64,000 nucleotides of DNA. It comes from Bathynomus jamesi (taxonomy: Eukaryota > Arthropoda > Malacostraca > Isopoda > Cirolanidae). The translations under genes were made by a program, and so were the position numbers. Location: the NCBI GenBank assembly GCA_023014485.1, contig JAJOZX010005514.1:247686-311685 (forward strand), read 5' to 3'. Of the stretch, positions 1-12,416 are shown piece by piece. Every line of letters begins with the position of its first letter. The stretch's first letter is position 1. The notes beneath the pieces were generated by a model. The model ran no database searches and had not been told where the DNA came from. It was given only the letters and a program-made list of their open reading frames with translations.

Positions 1-1092
1 AGGATTATTTTGGCTTGTTGGTAAAGTTGTATAGTAAAAACAAGCTTATGTACAACAACACAAAGGACGCCGTTCACACATTTTATTATTTGAAAACACG
101 GCGCCAGCAAGCAAAGGTTCTTCGTGGTAAGTTCCTATTTATAATGTTTATATTCTTTACTATTGCATATCTGTATGCAATACCGCATACTGCAGAGATT
201 AACAAGCCTTATAGTGTTTGTGATTAGTACTGTAAGATTCATACTATAAATATTACTGTACAATTCATACAATAAATTACCTTAGGCTAAGTTAGGTCTA
301 TCTAGGCAAAAGCCAAATTGTAACTCTAGCCTAGCTGAGGCCTACCGTAGCCTTTGTTTTAGATTAACCTCAGCTCTATTATATTGAAGAGGCATAGGCC
401 TGCCTATTAATTTTCTTAGTATATTTTACTTTATAATATAAGCCTATTATGTTTCATGTATTTTCTTAGCAGGTGGCCTACATACTTCCTTAGTTTTCCC
501 ATTCAACTTAACACAATCCCTAATGAGAATCAACTGTAATTTATCATCCACAGGTTACTGGGCCTATATAGCATATGTATATTAATTATTAATTTTTGCC
601 ATTTTTATTATTCTTTTTCTCTGAAATATCACTTACAGTATTCTTGTCTGTCTCTTTGCAGACAAGGTTGTCATTGTGGCTATTATTAGGTTATTATTAG
701 TGTTACATTATTTATTATAATATTATTTGTAATTATTTGCAAATATTATTTGTATATTAATATAGTTCCATTAGTTGTTTATCAGTATTAGTTGCAGACT
801 GTTATATGTTAGCTAAACGGTGCCACTATTTAATTCTCGCATTATATGTCAAAGTTGTTACGGGTAAAAATCCCCTTTGCATTTATAAATAATTGTTGCA
901 TATATTTATTAATTGTTGTCAATAAAATACAAAATTCATATTGATGATTTTATAATCAGTCCTTTTTTATTAAAATTAATTTTGCGCCGCAGTGCTGGAT
1001 GCCAATCTAGTATTTGGGCGCTGGTGACCCTGGCATTTAGTTAATTATCTACGTAAACTTGTAAAGGTCTATAATAATAAAACCGACTTACA
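1..1092 (+). repeat. 5' LTR of the Gypsy element, truncated by window start
   Basis: This stretch is colinear with the 3' LTR and ends in ...cgacttaca just before the primer binding site. It lacks the 174-bp tandem duplication seen in the 3' LTR. A GTAAGT donor-like site follows a short open stretch (15-227), and a pyrimidine-rich tctctttgcag acceptor-like site lies near 650-662. Confidence 0.9.
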
Positions 1093-1112
1093 ATTGGTGA
1101 CCCTCCCGGAGT
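1093..1112 (+). other. Primer binding site of the Gypsy element
   Basis: The sequence directly after the 5' LTR is attggtgaccctcccggagt. Its position and its tggtgaccc core are typical of a tRNA-primed minus-strand start site in Gypsy elements. Which tRNA is used cannot be settled from the window alone. Confidence 0.7.
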
Positions 1113-1558
1113 GACCAAACACCGTAATTTATGCAAAAAAAATTTCTAAAAGTTTTTTCTCAATTTTTGTCAATATATTCAGTCTGCATCTATAATTTTA
1201 TTAAATTCACTAGTACTAAGCACTCACCTGTACTGGAAGTGTATTCTATTGCAAAATATATTCCTTTTATTTTGCCTTTTTATAAAATCAGCGTTTTCTA
1301 AAGTTTTTTTTGTGCAAATTTACTTATATTTTGCAAACAGCCTATACGCAGACTATTTTTCTGCTAATATTGGGCTACATCATAAAAAAAAAATTTTTTA
1401 CGTAACTTTTTGTTATTGCATTCATAACTCCAATTGAGTCTCATACTCAACCAAGCTTACCTGAAGCCATTATTTACATTCAACAACATTTGTTGAAATC
1501 TTGTCAGTTTTTGACACATTTTAATTTTTTTAGTACCTTGTAACAAATAATAGCCACA
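1113..1558 (+). other. Gypsy 5' leader, no gene seen
   Basis: AT-rich leader between primer binding site and Gag start. No convincing ORF; the short open stretch at 1249-1437 has low-complexity AT-driven composition. It probably holds packaging or translation signals of the element, but none can be named from the sequence. Confidence 0.5.
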
Positions 1559-2593
1559 ATGACCCACAACAACAACAACCTAGGATCATCCAACGGTGGT
1601 ACTCCAAATTCACCACCTATAACAGACCTTCTAACAATGTATCAGCCTACCACTCCACAATTCACCGCTGAAGAGCCTGGAATCTTTGTGAGTCAACTGC
1701 GGGATTATTTCGCGATAAAAGGAATTACGGACCCACGAACCAAGTTCCTTATCACAAAGAACCTCCTGCCTACACTAGTATACAAAGTAGTGCGGGATGT
1801 GACTCTATTGCCTCCGTCTGACCAAGCTTTTGAGAGCCTCCTCAGCGAGTTAGTCAGGAGACTCGGCCAATCAGAAGAAGAGCGACTCAATGCTCTACTC
1901 AAGGACCAAGTTCTTGGGGATCAAACGCCAACAGCCTTCCTGAGGCATCTGCAAGACCTGGCTGGACAGACCAATGAAGACGATAAAAACTCACCCTTAA
2001 TGCGACGCCGCTTCCTCAATGGTCTCCCCACTGCCCTACGACCAATGCTCCGTTGTATGCCAGAAGATACAGACCTCCTCACTATGGCCAAAACAGCTGA
2101 TAAGATGATGATTGAAATCCACCTTGGCCAAGTAGATAACCACACCCATCACCCCCAAATCTGTGCCACGCAGGACGACACTCAGAGTCTGGCCGCACAA
2201 TGTCTTAAAGTATCCAACGAAATTCTACAAACAATTAAAGAAGAATTTAAAGCTCTCCGAATAGAGCTAGCTAACAACAGGGAACGAGAGAGAAGTTCTT
2301 CAAGACGAGGACGACCCTCTGGTCCAAATAGAGCCTCCCAATATGAACCTGGACAACGCCTCGTTCTACTACAACCACAGCCACCGCAAACAGGTCAGTT
2401 GGTTGCTCCTAATTCAAATCTATTAGCCTTACCTCATCCTCATCCTCAATCCCCACTACTCAGCCTCATTCTCAACCTATTTCCTTACCTCAGTCTACTG
2501 TTCATACCCCCCCTTGCTGGTATCATGAAAAGTTTAAAGATCGTGCAACGCGCTGTCTCACACCTTGTCCATGGACTCCTAATCCTCCTTTAA
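1559..2593 (+). pseudogene. gag: Gag polyprotein of the Gypsy element, frameshifted near its end
   Basis: The frame opens MTHNNNNLGSSNGG and runs 344 codons. The central part (about residues 25-200) is the helical capsid-like region of Gypsy Gags, with a run LNALLKDQVLGDQTPTAFL. After about residue 320 the frame leaves the family-like end: the Cys/His motif that begins CWYHEKF is read in the neighbouring frame at about 2515-2592, past a run of seven C (about 2507-2513). A one-base change in that run would explain it. Gag packages the element RNA in cytoplasmic particles. The start is the first ATG after the leader with a good A at -3. Confidence 0.85.
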
Positions 2594-2606
2594 ACTAACT
2601 AGGCTG

Positions 2607-5600
2607 GTGTCACAGGCGTCTGACGCTACAGCCTCTCAAGCCTCTCAACCTATCCTTTCTTCAACTAACCCTACCACTACTCCATCTAATTCTACCTCAA
2701 TTTTAACTAAGTATTACTCTAGCTCAACCAACCCAACCTTTACCACAAATAATCAACAACCTATTACTACGCACTCAACTACCTCATTTAACACTGTCAA
2801 ACCAACACATACGTATGCAAGTAAAGTTAAAGAATTGCAACCTACTTATTCAACCACAACTAATTTAATACCTACAACTAATCCTTCAAATACAACACAA
2901 ACTCCTTCCCACAGCAATACTAACCTTCCTCCACAAAAATTTAATGATTCACAAACTACTGCACCACCTGGTCCAACGTTCACCTTGCATGATCCACTTT
3001 CAGGCTATGCATTCCTTATTGACACTGGAGCTCAATACAGTGTTATTCCTGCAACAGCCGCAGACCGTGCAAACGGACCTTCTCCTTTCATTTTACGTGC
3101 AGCTAATTCTTCATCTATTCACACTTATGGACGTCGTTCTATTTCAGTTTCTCTTGGACTTAGACGTGTTTTCCGCTGGATATTTCTTGTCGCGGATGTA
3201 TATACCCCAATGTTAGGCTCTGATTTTCTTTCTGCTAATGATTTATTAGTTGATGTTCGTAGAGCACAATTAATTGATAATGCCACACATCTTTCAGTAA
3301 TTGGTTCTCCTACCGCGCACCCCTCTTCATTATTGGCAAGTTCTCTGCCACAGTGCTCACCTGCTATAGAGCAGCTCCTAAATGAATTTTCTTCCCTTAC
3401 TCAACCCTGTTCTAAGGATACCCCTATTAAACACTCTGTTGTCCACCGTATTGATACGGTAGGCTCACCTGTTTTCACCCGCCCACGTCGCTTAGCTCCA
3501 GATCGTCTTGCAATTGTGAGACGAGAGTTTGAACACATGCTCGAACTCGGTATTATACGGCCTTCAAGTAGCCCGTATGCCTCTGCTTTACACATGGTCC
3601 CAAAACCTACACCTGGAGACTGGCGTCCATGTGGAGATTATCGTGCTTTGAATGACAACACGATTCCAGATCGCTATCCCCTTCCTCACTTACACGATTT
3701 TACTTCTGCTCTCCATGGCACCACAGTATTTTCACGCCTTGACTTGGTGCGAGCCTTTCATCAAATTCCTGTACACCCTGAAGACATACATAAAACTGCT
3801 ATAACAACCCCTTTTGGGTTATTTGAAATGACAAAAATGCCATACGGACTGCGTAATGCGGCCCAAACTTTTCAACGCTTCATTGATGAAGTGTTGAGAG
3901 GTCTCTCCTTCACTTTCACATATGTCGATGACATTCTCATCGCAAGTTCTTCTCCCTCAGAACATATTCAACATTTACGCTTAGTTTTTTCTCGGTTGGC
4001 AGAATATGGTGTATTGCTAAACCCTGAAAAATGTGTCTTTGCTGTAGATGAACTCACCTTCTTAGGACACAAGGTTACTTCGAAGGGCATCTCTCCTCTC
4101 GAAAATAAAGTATCTGTGATAAGGTCTTTCCCACAACCGCAAACTCAAAAGCAACTTCGCCGCTTCTTAGGGATGGTAAACTTCTACCATCGCTTCATTC
4201 CTCAGTGTGCAAACATTCTTGCACCCATAACCTCTCTTCTTCGCCAATCAAAAAGGGGCAGATCCACTGTAGTTTTGTGGAACCCCGAAGCTACCAATGC
4301 TTTTTCACAAGCAAAAGAGGCTATAGCACAAGCTACATGCCTTGTTCACCCTCAACCAGACGCTCCTCTGAACTTAGCCACTGATGCCTCTGACGTTGCC
4401 GTGTCAGGAGTGCTCCAGCAGCTTGTTTCAGGCGTTTGGGAACCTCTCGCATTCTTTTCACGCAAGCTCTCACCTTCACAAATGAGGTACAGCACTTTCG
4501 GTCGAGAGTTGCTGGCGATATACCTCTCCATCCGTCATTTCAGTCATTCCTGGAAGGACGTGACTTTAGCATTTTTACGGATCATCGTCCGTTAATATTT
4601 GCTCTCCATTCTCAATCAGACTCTCATGCTCCTACTGAGAGAAGATACCTTGATTTTATTCTTCAATTTACTTCAGACATTCGACACATTTCAGGTTCTT
4701 TGAATGTTGTGCCGGATGCGCTGTCTCGCATCTCAGCAATTTCTGACCCTGGACACTCTCACATCAACCTTTCAGAGATGGCTAAGGCTCAGTCCACGGA
4801 TACAGACCTCCAAGCTCTTATTAATTCACCCACTTCGTTGCAAGTCCGCTCTTTACCAGTTGAACCCAAGTCAGACTTACAAATTTTGTGTGACGTCTCG
4901 ACTGAGCATATTCGACCGTTGGTCCCACAAGGGCTGCGAAGAGCTGTTTTTGCTAAACTCCATTCCCTTTCTCACCCGGAATTAAGGCCACCCAAAAATA
5001 ATTGCAGCTAGGTTTGTATGGCCAAGTATGAACAAAGATATCCGCAATTGGACTCGATCTTGCCTTCAATGTCAGCGTGCCAAAGTTCACCGACACACAA
5101 AGTCAGAAATTGGTACCTTTCCTTTGCCGAAGGCTCGTTTTGAGGCCATACATCTAGACATAGTCGGCCCCCTCTATTCTTCTCGAGGTTATACCTATCT
5201 TCTCACTGTCATTGATAGGTTCACAAGATGGCCAGAAGCTGTTCCTTTGACTTCTTGTACTGCTTCTGCAGTAGCTCATGCCTTTGTTTCATGTTGGGTT
5301 TCCCGTTTTGGAATACCTGCAACCATTTGCACAGACAGAGGTGCCCAGTTTGAATCGGCCTTATGGAAGGAACTCATGCTCCTTCTTGGGACTGAGCGCA
5401 TCAGAACAACAAGCTATCACCCGCAATCCAATGGGGTGGTAGAACGCTTCCATCGTCAACTTAAAAGTTCCTTGCGAGCCACTGATCCATCTACTACATG
5501 GGTGGACAGGCTACCCCTAATCCTACTCGGAATTCGTACTGCTCTGAAGACTGATCTTGCATGCTCTGCAGCAGAATTAGTTTACGGTACCACACTCCGG

Positions 5601-6320
5601 TTACCCGGAGAATTTTTCACACCTACACCCATTAACCCCACATGTGATCCTGCTTCGTATGTCAAGACATTACGCTCTGTTATGAAGCAAATTCGTCCCA
5701 CAGCACCTAGAACTTCCACTTCACAAACTACCTTCGTTTCCCCTGATTTACAAACTTGCACACATGTTTTCTTGAGACATGATGCTCACCGCTACCCTCT
5801 TCACTGTCCCTATGATGGTCCCTTCCTTGTGCTAGACCGTAGACCCAAAACTTTCATCATTGACAAGGTGGGCAAGCGTGAAACCGTTTCTGTGGACCGC
5901 TTGAAACCAGCATACCTTGATTTTTCTCCAACAAAAGATCCTATCCTCCCTCAATCTTCTGTACCTCCACCTCAAATACAGGTACAGCAACCTATCCCTC
6001 CTCAATCTTCTGTACCTTCATCTCATATACAGGTACAGCAATCTACCCTTCCTAAATCCTATGTACCACCACCTCATCCGAGGGTACAACAATCTATCAT
6101 CCCTCTTCCAATTCTCCTTCATTATCGCAACCAACTGTCTTTGAACCAGCCAGTGGCCCCATTGCACAGGCACCAAGAATCCCCTTCCCCCAATGTCCCT
6201 ACTGCACCTGTAGCACCATCCATGCCTTCAGAACCAGTGCTGCAGGATATTGCCGTCCAAAAGCAAACAATGACTCGTTCTGGAAGAGTCATTCGTAAGC
6301 CAGTGCGCTTTGACATTTAA
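2607..6320 (+). pseudogene. pol: Pol polyprotein of the Gypsy element (PR-RT-RNaseH-IN), two frameshifts
   Basis: First block 2607-4595: a Ser/Thr/Pro-rich linker, then aspartic protease ([11 protein letters not shown]), reverse transcriptase ([24 protein letters not shown]) and the start of RNase H ([19 protein letters not shown]). The frame breaks near 4550 and resumes (up to 5011) with the end of RNase H (FTDHRPL, VPDALSR) and the zinc-binding arm of integrase. It breaks again near 4985 and resumes at about 5028-6320 with the integrase core: D of HLDIVGPL, D of CTDRGAQFE, E of NGVVERFHRQL. A GPF-type module (YDGPFLVLDR) follows, then a proline-rich tail with three repeats of about 60 bp (5940-6100). 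With two shifts this copy should not make full Pol unless they are sequencing errors. Confidence 0.93.
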
Positions 6321-6344
6321 GTGTTTTTTTTTTACCCCTGACAA

Positions 6345-6366
6345 CCATGTTTTTGGGGGCAGTACT
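6345..6366 (+). other. Polypurine tract of the Gypsy element
   Basis: The stretch tgtttttgggggcagtact abuts the 3' LTR start TGTAGTG at 6367. Its place and G-rich core fit the plus-strand primer of LTR elements. Confidence 0.7.
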
Positions 6367-7812
6367 TGTAGTGCCTTGCACCACAAGATTATTTTTTATT
6401 AGTGAAAACTGCCACAAATTGGCATGAGTGAAATATTTAAATCTAAATAAATAAATAAATACAAGTTAAACATGTCCAGTGATCAAATTTAATTCTTAAG
6501 CATTCAGTGTGGTGTGACTAGACATGAATTGGTTTTTAAGGATTATTTTGGCTTGTTGGTAAAATTGTATAGTAAAAACAAGCTTATGTACAACAACACA
6601 AAGGACGCCGTTCACACATTTTATTATTTGAAAACACGGCGCCAGCAAGCAAAGGTTCTTCGTGGTAAGTTCCTATTTATAATGTTTATATTCTTTACTA
6701 TTGCATATCTGTATGCAATACCGCATACTGCAGAGATTAACAAGCCTTATAGTGTTTGTGATTAGTACTGTAAGATTCATACTATAAATATTACTGTACA
6801 ATTCATACAATAAATTACCTTAGGCTAAGTTAGGTCTATCTAGGCAAAAGCCAAATTGTAACTCTAGCCTAGCTGAGGCCTACCGTAGCCTTTGTTTTAG
6901 ATTAACCTCAGCTCTATTATATTGAAGAGGCATAGGCCTGCCTATTAATTTTCTTAGTATATTTTACTTTATAATATAAGCCTATTATGTTTCATGTATT
7001 TTCTTAGCAGGTGGCCTACAAAAGCCAAATTGTAACTCTAGCCTAGCTGAGGCCTACCGTAGCCTTTGTTTTAGATTAACCTCAGCTCTATTATATTGAA
7101 GAGGCATAGGCCTGCCTATTAATTTTCTTAGTATATTTTACTTTATAATATAAGCCTATTATGTTTCATGTATTTTCTTAGCAGGTGGCCTACATACTTC
7201 CTTAGTTTTCCCATTCAACTTAACACAATCCCGTAATGAGAATCAACTGTAATTTATCATCCACAGGTTACTGGGCCTATATAGCATATGTATATTAATT
7301 ATTAATTTTTTGCCATTTTTATTATTCTTTTTATCTGAAATATCACTTACAGTATTCTTGTCTGTCTCTTTGCAGACAAGGTTGTCATTGTGGCTATTAT
7401 TAGGTTATTATTAGTGTTACATTATTTATATATTAATATTATTTTATATTATTTGACATTATTTGTATATTAATATAGTTCCATTAGTTGTTTATCAGTA
7501 TTAGTTGCAGACTGTTATATTTAGCTAAACGGTGCCACTATTTAATTCTCGCATTATATGTCAAAGTTGTTACGGGTAAAAATCCCCTTTGCATTTATAA
7601 ATAATTGTTGCATATATTTATTAATTGTTGTCAATAAAATACAAAATTCATATTGATGATTTTATAATCAGTCCTTCCCTTTTTTATTAAAATTAATTTT
7701 TGCGCCGCAGTGCTGGATGCCAATCTAGTATTTGGGCGCTGGTGACCCTGGCATTTAGTTAATTATCTACGTAAACTTGTAAAGGTCAGTAATAACAAAT
7801 CAGACTCTTACA
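6367..7812 (+). repeat. 3' LTR of the Gypsy element with internal 174-bp duplication
   Basis: It begins TGTAGTGCC and ends CTCTTACA, the usual TG...CA form, and is 1446 bp long. A 174-bp unit occurs twice in tandem (6845-7018 and 7019-7192) but only once in the 5' LTR, so the duplication arose after or during this insertion. An 83-codon open stretch (6514-6765) is interrupted by a GTAAGT donor-like site at 6665-6670. I treat it as non-coding. Confidence 0.9.
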
Positions 7813-8495
7813 GCAGTACGGTAAGTTCTAAACAGATAAATTTTAACTGATTCTGAACACATACCAAATTTCCTTACTAGCATGTTACCCTCTACATACA
7901 GCTTTTTACGTTGCCTCTCAATATCAAGTTCATCTCGCAGCTCGTGAGTAATTACATGATTGTATTTGTATGTTGGGTTTTGTACTTGTATGTTAAGTGG
8001 CCATGTTGGCCTTATTTTTGTATTAAGTTCAGTGTATAATACTTAAGATTGTACTTGTATGTTAGGTTAAGTGGCTATGGATTGTGAATGATCCGCAATA
8101 TAGCTGTTTTGTTTGTTTTGTTTGTTTACAAGCCAGTGAAGCCAGTAGTCACGCCTAGATGTATGTTGAATTGAAAGTCATGATTATTTAATCACTTAGT
8201 TATATATTGCTAAAACATTATAAATAACGATATTTTGTGATGCAAAACTTTGTAATAATATTAATAATAATAATAATAATTTGGTCCGCGCTACGGGAGC
8301 TTGTCTATAAACATCCTATCGAAAACGTAGCATTATTGTACCAGGCAATCGAGGACGTTTGGGAAAAGTTATCGCAGAGATTTATCAACTGTGTCATTCA
8401 TCAGTAGTGGTCCTGGCTGGAAGCCTGCATTCAGCAATTCTTATATACAGTAAGTTTAATTTCCATATTGTCAACAGAAGAAATGTTTTTTAGTT
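7813..8495. other. No gene seen; AT-rich spacer
   Basis: No ORF with family signature on either strand. It contains a short AAT microsatellite near 8257-8281. The target duplication of the Gypsy element cannot be checked because its left flank is outside the window. Confidence 0.5.
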
Positions 8496-9106
8496 CAGTG
8501 GACGACGGTTATAGTAAACTGGTCGGTTCTCGGTCAAAAGTTTACTATATCCGACTGTTTACTATATCCGTAGGTGCTTTATCAACGCAATATTTCGTCA
8601 AGAAAAGGAAAGGAATATGGAAGTACATTTAAAAAACTTTTATTAACGAAATCAACACACATTATAAATCGAAATACATGACAAGCTTATATAGTATATA
8701 CACTGTAGGGTGTGTCAATTTTGTCAACTTTTTCAAATCAATTTTGGTAGTGAAAATATAGTCTTTCCATGTCAAAACTTGAAATTGGCCATCCAAAATG
8801 AAATAAAATAACCCTTACCTACATCAATTTTACCTTAAAGTTTCAGAAATTGACTCTTTTACTAAATAATAGGACATAAATTGATTAACTATTCATCTGT
8901 CACAGAATTATCCCACTGATCGCATATGGAGTGTTTTCAAGGTCATATAGTTGGTACAATGTACAAGTCACAACATGAATAGAGCTGTCCCTCACTCTCA
9001 GTCCTCAGTTGCCTCTTAGATGTCATAGACGGTGGTTTGCTGTTATTGCTCTTGTACCTACTTCATAGTTATTCTACTAGAACTAGACGAATACTACAGT
9101 TTAACT

Positions 9107-9275
9107 GTAAGTATGGATTATTGATTATTACAATTATTTATTATTATCATATTCTTCTGTCTAATTATGTTGTAATCCATGAAATATTTTTTTATGGAAT
9201 TTTAGAACATCGAATGACTAAACTTTGAAACATCGTAATTGATATAAAATACTTAAATGTTTTTCTTTCTTTCAG
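9107..9275 (+). other. Probable leader intron of transposon copy A
   Basis: A donor-like act|gtaagtatgg near 9107-9115 and a strong acceptor tttttctttctttcag ending at 9275 bracket an AT-rich stretch, followed 11 bases later by the ATG at 9287. This fits a 5'-leader intron before the transposase start. Confidence 0.55.
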
Positions 9276-9286
9276 ATATTCCTAAG

Positions 9287-12132
9287 ATGCCAAAATTGAA
9301 GACAAGAGGTCAGTCGTTGCCACTTGAGCCTGTTAGTCGGTACAGGAAAGGAGCTTCCCGTATCAGAACTACCAACAGTGCGAGACATGATGAGACTAGG
9401 GTTACTCCTTCGTGAACAAAATACAAAGGATAGAAGGAACTACACAGAGAAAGAGCTCATAAGGGACATGATTCCCCCTCTTCTGCATCAGTGGAAAAAA
9501 GCTAATGTGTTATTCAAACCACCTGTACTCAATCAGTATAGAAACTATTGAGCTAAAATTAACAAAGCTGTGGCACAAAGCAGTTGAGACATCACTTGGT
9601 AAAGGAAAACTAGCAAAGAAAAAATAAATTCTGCACACACTTGATACTCTTCTTGACATTTTTAACTGCCAGTGTACCATAGAGTTGTGTTCTGAAGCCA
9701 ATTGTTCTCCCTCATGCAGAAGAGAACCTCACCCTCACATTGATTGTCGCTGTCCTCGTGAGAAGATCCCTGTTTTGGAGCTGGCTTTCATAAAGGCGCA
9801 GAGAACAAAGGCAGGAGGCCAAGGAAGTATGCAGATTGGTTCGGAAGATTATTCAGAAACCAAAAAACAGATTGTTATTGCTAAGGAAAGAGAGAAAATC
9901 CGAGAGAGGGAAGAAAGGAAGAAAAGAAGAGTGAAGAAGCCACCCAAAGAGATGATGAGCTCTATCAAGAGGTTTCTCACTTCTTTGAAAGCTCTTCAGA
10001 TGAACAGAAAGAAGCAACATCAGATGATAGCTCCAAAATACCATCTGAACCTTCGCCGAAGAGAATGAAATACAACACTAAAGACATCTCAAACATTGCC
10101 CTTGCCAGTATTCGCCACCATACGGGGCTACGAGCATGGCCGTAACTACCTATGAGGTCACCGAGGTCCGGACCTCGGTAATTATTTCCTGAAAAAAAAA
10201 AGAGAGAGACTGAACCGTTCTCCGTGTATGAAACGCATATTACCGCTTTTCTTTTGAAAAGAGGGAGCGTCGAGCGTTTTGTGTTTTGTGTTTAGTGTAT
10301 AGCTTGGGTTGTTGTAGATGTCATTTTGGTCTGAATTTTGCTCGTCCCGCCGCGCTCGAAAAAAATCTGGACCTCACTAATTTCTAAACCTAGTTACGGC
10401 CCTGGCTACGAGAGACTGCAGAGATTGCCACTGCCGCTTGGATAGATGCAGGCCTCACCAGCCAAGAGGATACATCCTTAGTGATAGATCATAATAAGAT
10501 AAGAAGAGCACAAGAAAAAATAATGAAGGAAATATCTGATCAGCATGAAAAAGATTTGAAGGAGGAAGGTCTCTCTTGCCTTTTGTTTGATGGAAGAAGA
10601 GATGACACAAAAGTTCTCCTAGAGGTAGAGGGAATGGACAGAAAGTTTCCCGGTCTCATCAAAGAAGAACACTACTCCGTGTGTTCCGAACCTGGTGGCC
10701 GCTATTTGTTTCACTTTGTTCCTGAAGCAGAAGTAGAAGGCAAGAAACATGCAGAGCCAATTGCTGATCAAATAATATGTTGGCTTCAAGAAAGAAGACT
10801 TGACAGTTCACTGCAGGCCGTTGGTGAGACTCAACTGCAGGGCGGTGTTATGACGCATTTAGAGAAAAAACTTGGAAGAAGGCTTGTTTGGATTGTATGT
10901 GATTTGCACACAGGGGAACTACCTCTTCGTCGTCTCATCCAGGAACTTGATGGTCCTACAAAGAGCAACAAACAAGTGGTCAGGCCCCCTTGGCAACATG
11001 CTAGATGAAGCAACGGAATTAGAAATAAATACAAAATTTCCAAAGGTCGAAGTAGGCTCTCCCCTTCCAGTGTTGTCTGAAGAAGTTATCAAAGACCTCA
11101 GCACGGATCAATCTTACGCTTATCGTATTGTTCAAGCAATCAGATCAGGAGAGTTGCCTCAAAATCTGGCTCTCTTGGAAATTGGCCCGTAAGTCACAGT
11201 CGTTGGTTAACTACAGCGATTCGTTTCTGCAGGATTTGGGTTTCCAAACATGCACTGAAGGGCAAAATGCTACAGAATTTGATGTTGATTGTTGAATTTA
11301 TTATTGGGTTTTATCTTCCTCACTGGTTCAATGTAAAACTTAATCCAATGTGGATGGAGGGGCCCAACCACATCTTGTTTCAATTACAGCTACTGAGAAA
11401 CCCAAAGGAAAGTAGTGGTGGACATCGTGTTACCTGTTTCTGCAGGATTTGGGTTTCCAAACATGCACTGAAGGGCAAAATGCTACAGAATTTGATGTTG
11501 ATTGTTGATTTATTATTGGGTTTTATCTTCCTCACTGGTTCAATGTAAAACTTAATCCAATGTGGATGGAGGGCCCAACCACATCTTGTTTCAATTACAG
11601 CTGCTGAGAACCCAAAGGAAAGTAGTGGTGGACATCGTGTTACCTGTGTTGAAAAGGTCCGCTTGGTATGCTAGGCCAGAGGCAGTTTTGCAAGCAATAC
11701 TCTGCAGCCAATGTACCAACAAAAGTGAACTGAGGCTGTGGAAATCATTCTAAAGCTTAGAGGAACATCACTAGATGATGACCAGCTGGAGGACTGCCTG
11801 TTCAGACAAGGAAGGTACCTCCGATAAACGTCAATGCCACGAAATTGTCAGAATTAGTTAACTTGAGTTCGGACGTTTTGGAGCCACCACTGACAACATG
11901 TATAACAAACAAAGATTTAACACAACTTAAAGAGGCTCCAATGCAAGTGCCAAAGTGGCCTTCTCACACTCAGAGTGTGGAGAGATGTGTGAAAATGGTC
12001 ACAGAAGCAGCTAGTCAAGTTTACAGTCACGAGAGGCGAGAAGGCTACATGAAAGCGCAAGTAGCAAGCCGAATGCTGATATCAAGGAACCACAGCAAAA
12101 AGGACATGACTGCATTGGTTACTTTCAAATAA
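9287..12132 (+). pseudogene. Degraded DDE transposase of copy A
   Basis: Start ATGCCAAAATTG follows the acceptor. Recognisable blocks lie in several frames. 9685-10068 is a Cys/His cluster (CSEANCSPSC, HIDCRCP) then a highly charged segment. 10481-10860 contains FDGRRDD (first candidate catalytic Asp near 10589). 10860-11190 contains CDLHTGELPLR (C-x-x-H) and GPTKSN. 11230-12132 is the C-terminal half. The order Asp, C-x-x-H, later acidic residues resembles the RNase-H fold of hAT/P/MULE-type transposases; which superfamily is not clear. Breaks include several frameshifts, a 270-bp MITE at 10135 and an in-frame-sized 213-bp tandem duplication (11227-11439/11440-11652). Confidence 0.7.
10135..10404. 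mobile_element. hAT-type MITE, 270 bp
   Basis: Ends are CATGGCCGTAACTAC and (reversed) CAGGGCCGTAACTAG. The flanks are a perfect 8-bp duplication GCTACGAG (10127-10134 and 10405-10412). No coding capacity. It interrupts the transposase of copy A. Confidence 0.88.
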
Positions 12133-12416
12133 AGACTCTGAATGATATCTTATTGCCACTTTAAATGTTGATAGGATGTTTGCGCACATTTGTTATTTTG
12201 TTACGAATTTACGGAAAAATGGAATTTTTGAATTAAAATTGATGTAGGTAGGAGTTATTTTTTATTGTTTTTGAAGCAAGGATATTATTTTGTATGCCAA
12301 ATGATTACATTAAATTGCTACCAAATCACATGATTTTCAATTTAGTCATTTCACCCCCAAAATTGACACCCTAATATACAGTACATATTTATTGGATATG
12401 GATTACAGTAAAAACT

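Larger units (their letters stand above)
1..7812 (+). mobile_element. Ty3/Gypsy LTR retrotransposon, 5' end cut by window edge
   Basis: Bases 1-1092 match 6538-7812, so these are the two LTRs; the window edge removes roughly 170 bases of the left one. Between them lie gag and a pol ordered protease, reverse transcriptase, RNase H, integrase, which is the Ty3/Gypsy order. The end of Gag has a CWYH...C...C signature and the primer site starts attggtgaccc. I associate both with CsRN1/Osvaldo-like lineages, which is inference. The LTRs are nearly identical apart from a 174-bp duplication, so the insertion looks fairly young, yet pol has two frameshifts. Confidence 0.93.
8705..12373 (+). mobile_element. 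DDE transposon of unassigned superfamily (copy A)
   Basis: Ends are short inverted repeats, left TAGGGTGTGTCAATTTTG and right (reversed) TTAGGGTGTCAATTTTGG, flanked by atatacact and atatacagt, a 9-bp near-duplication of the pogo relic. It contains one degraded transposase gene, a leader intron, a 213-bp tandem duplication and a hAT-type MITE. It is a different family from the two copies at 17879 and 25897, but its transposase shows the same D...C-x-x-H plan. Confidence 0.65.

Noticed and set aside
15..227. Small protein-coding gene in the LTR
   Set aside because: It lies wholly in the LTR, lacks any family signature and is repeated only because the LTR is.
2607..4595. A separate host retropepsin/RT gene
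   Set aside because: It is flanked by matching LTRs, primer site and polypurine tract, so it is the element's pol.
4546..5030. Programmed frameshifting within Gypsy pol
   Set aside because: Breaks occur inside the RNase H and integrase domains, not between gag and pol, and show no slippery site with downstream structure that I can see; mutation or error is simpler.
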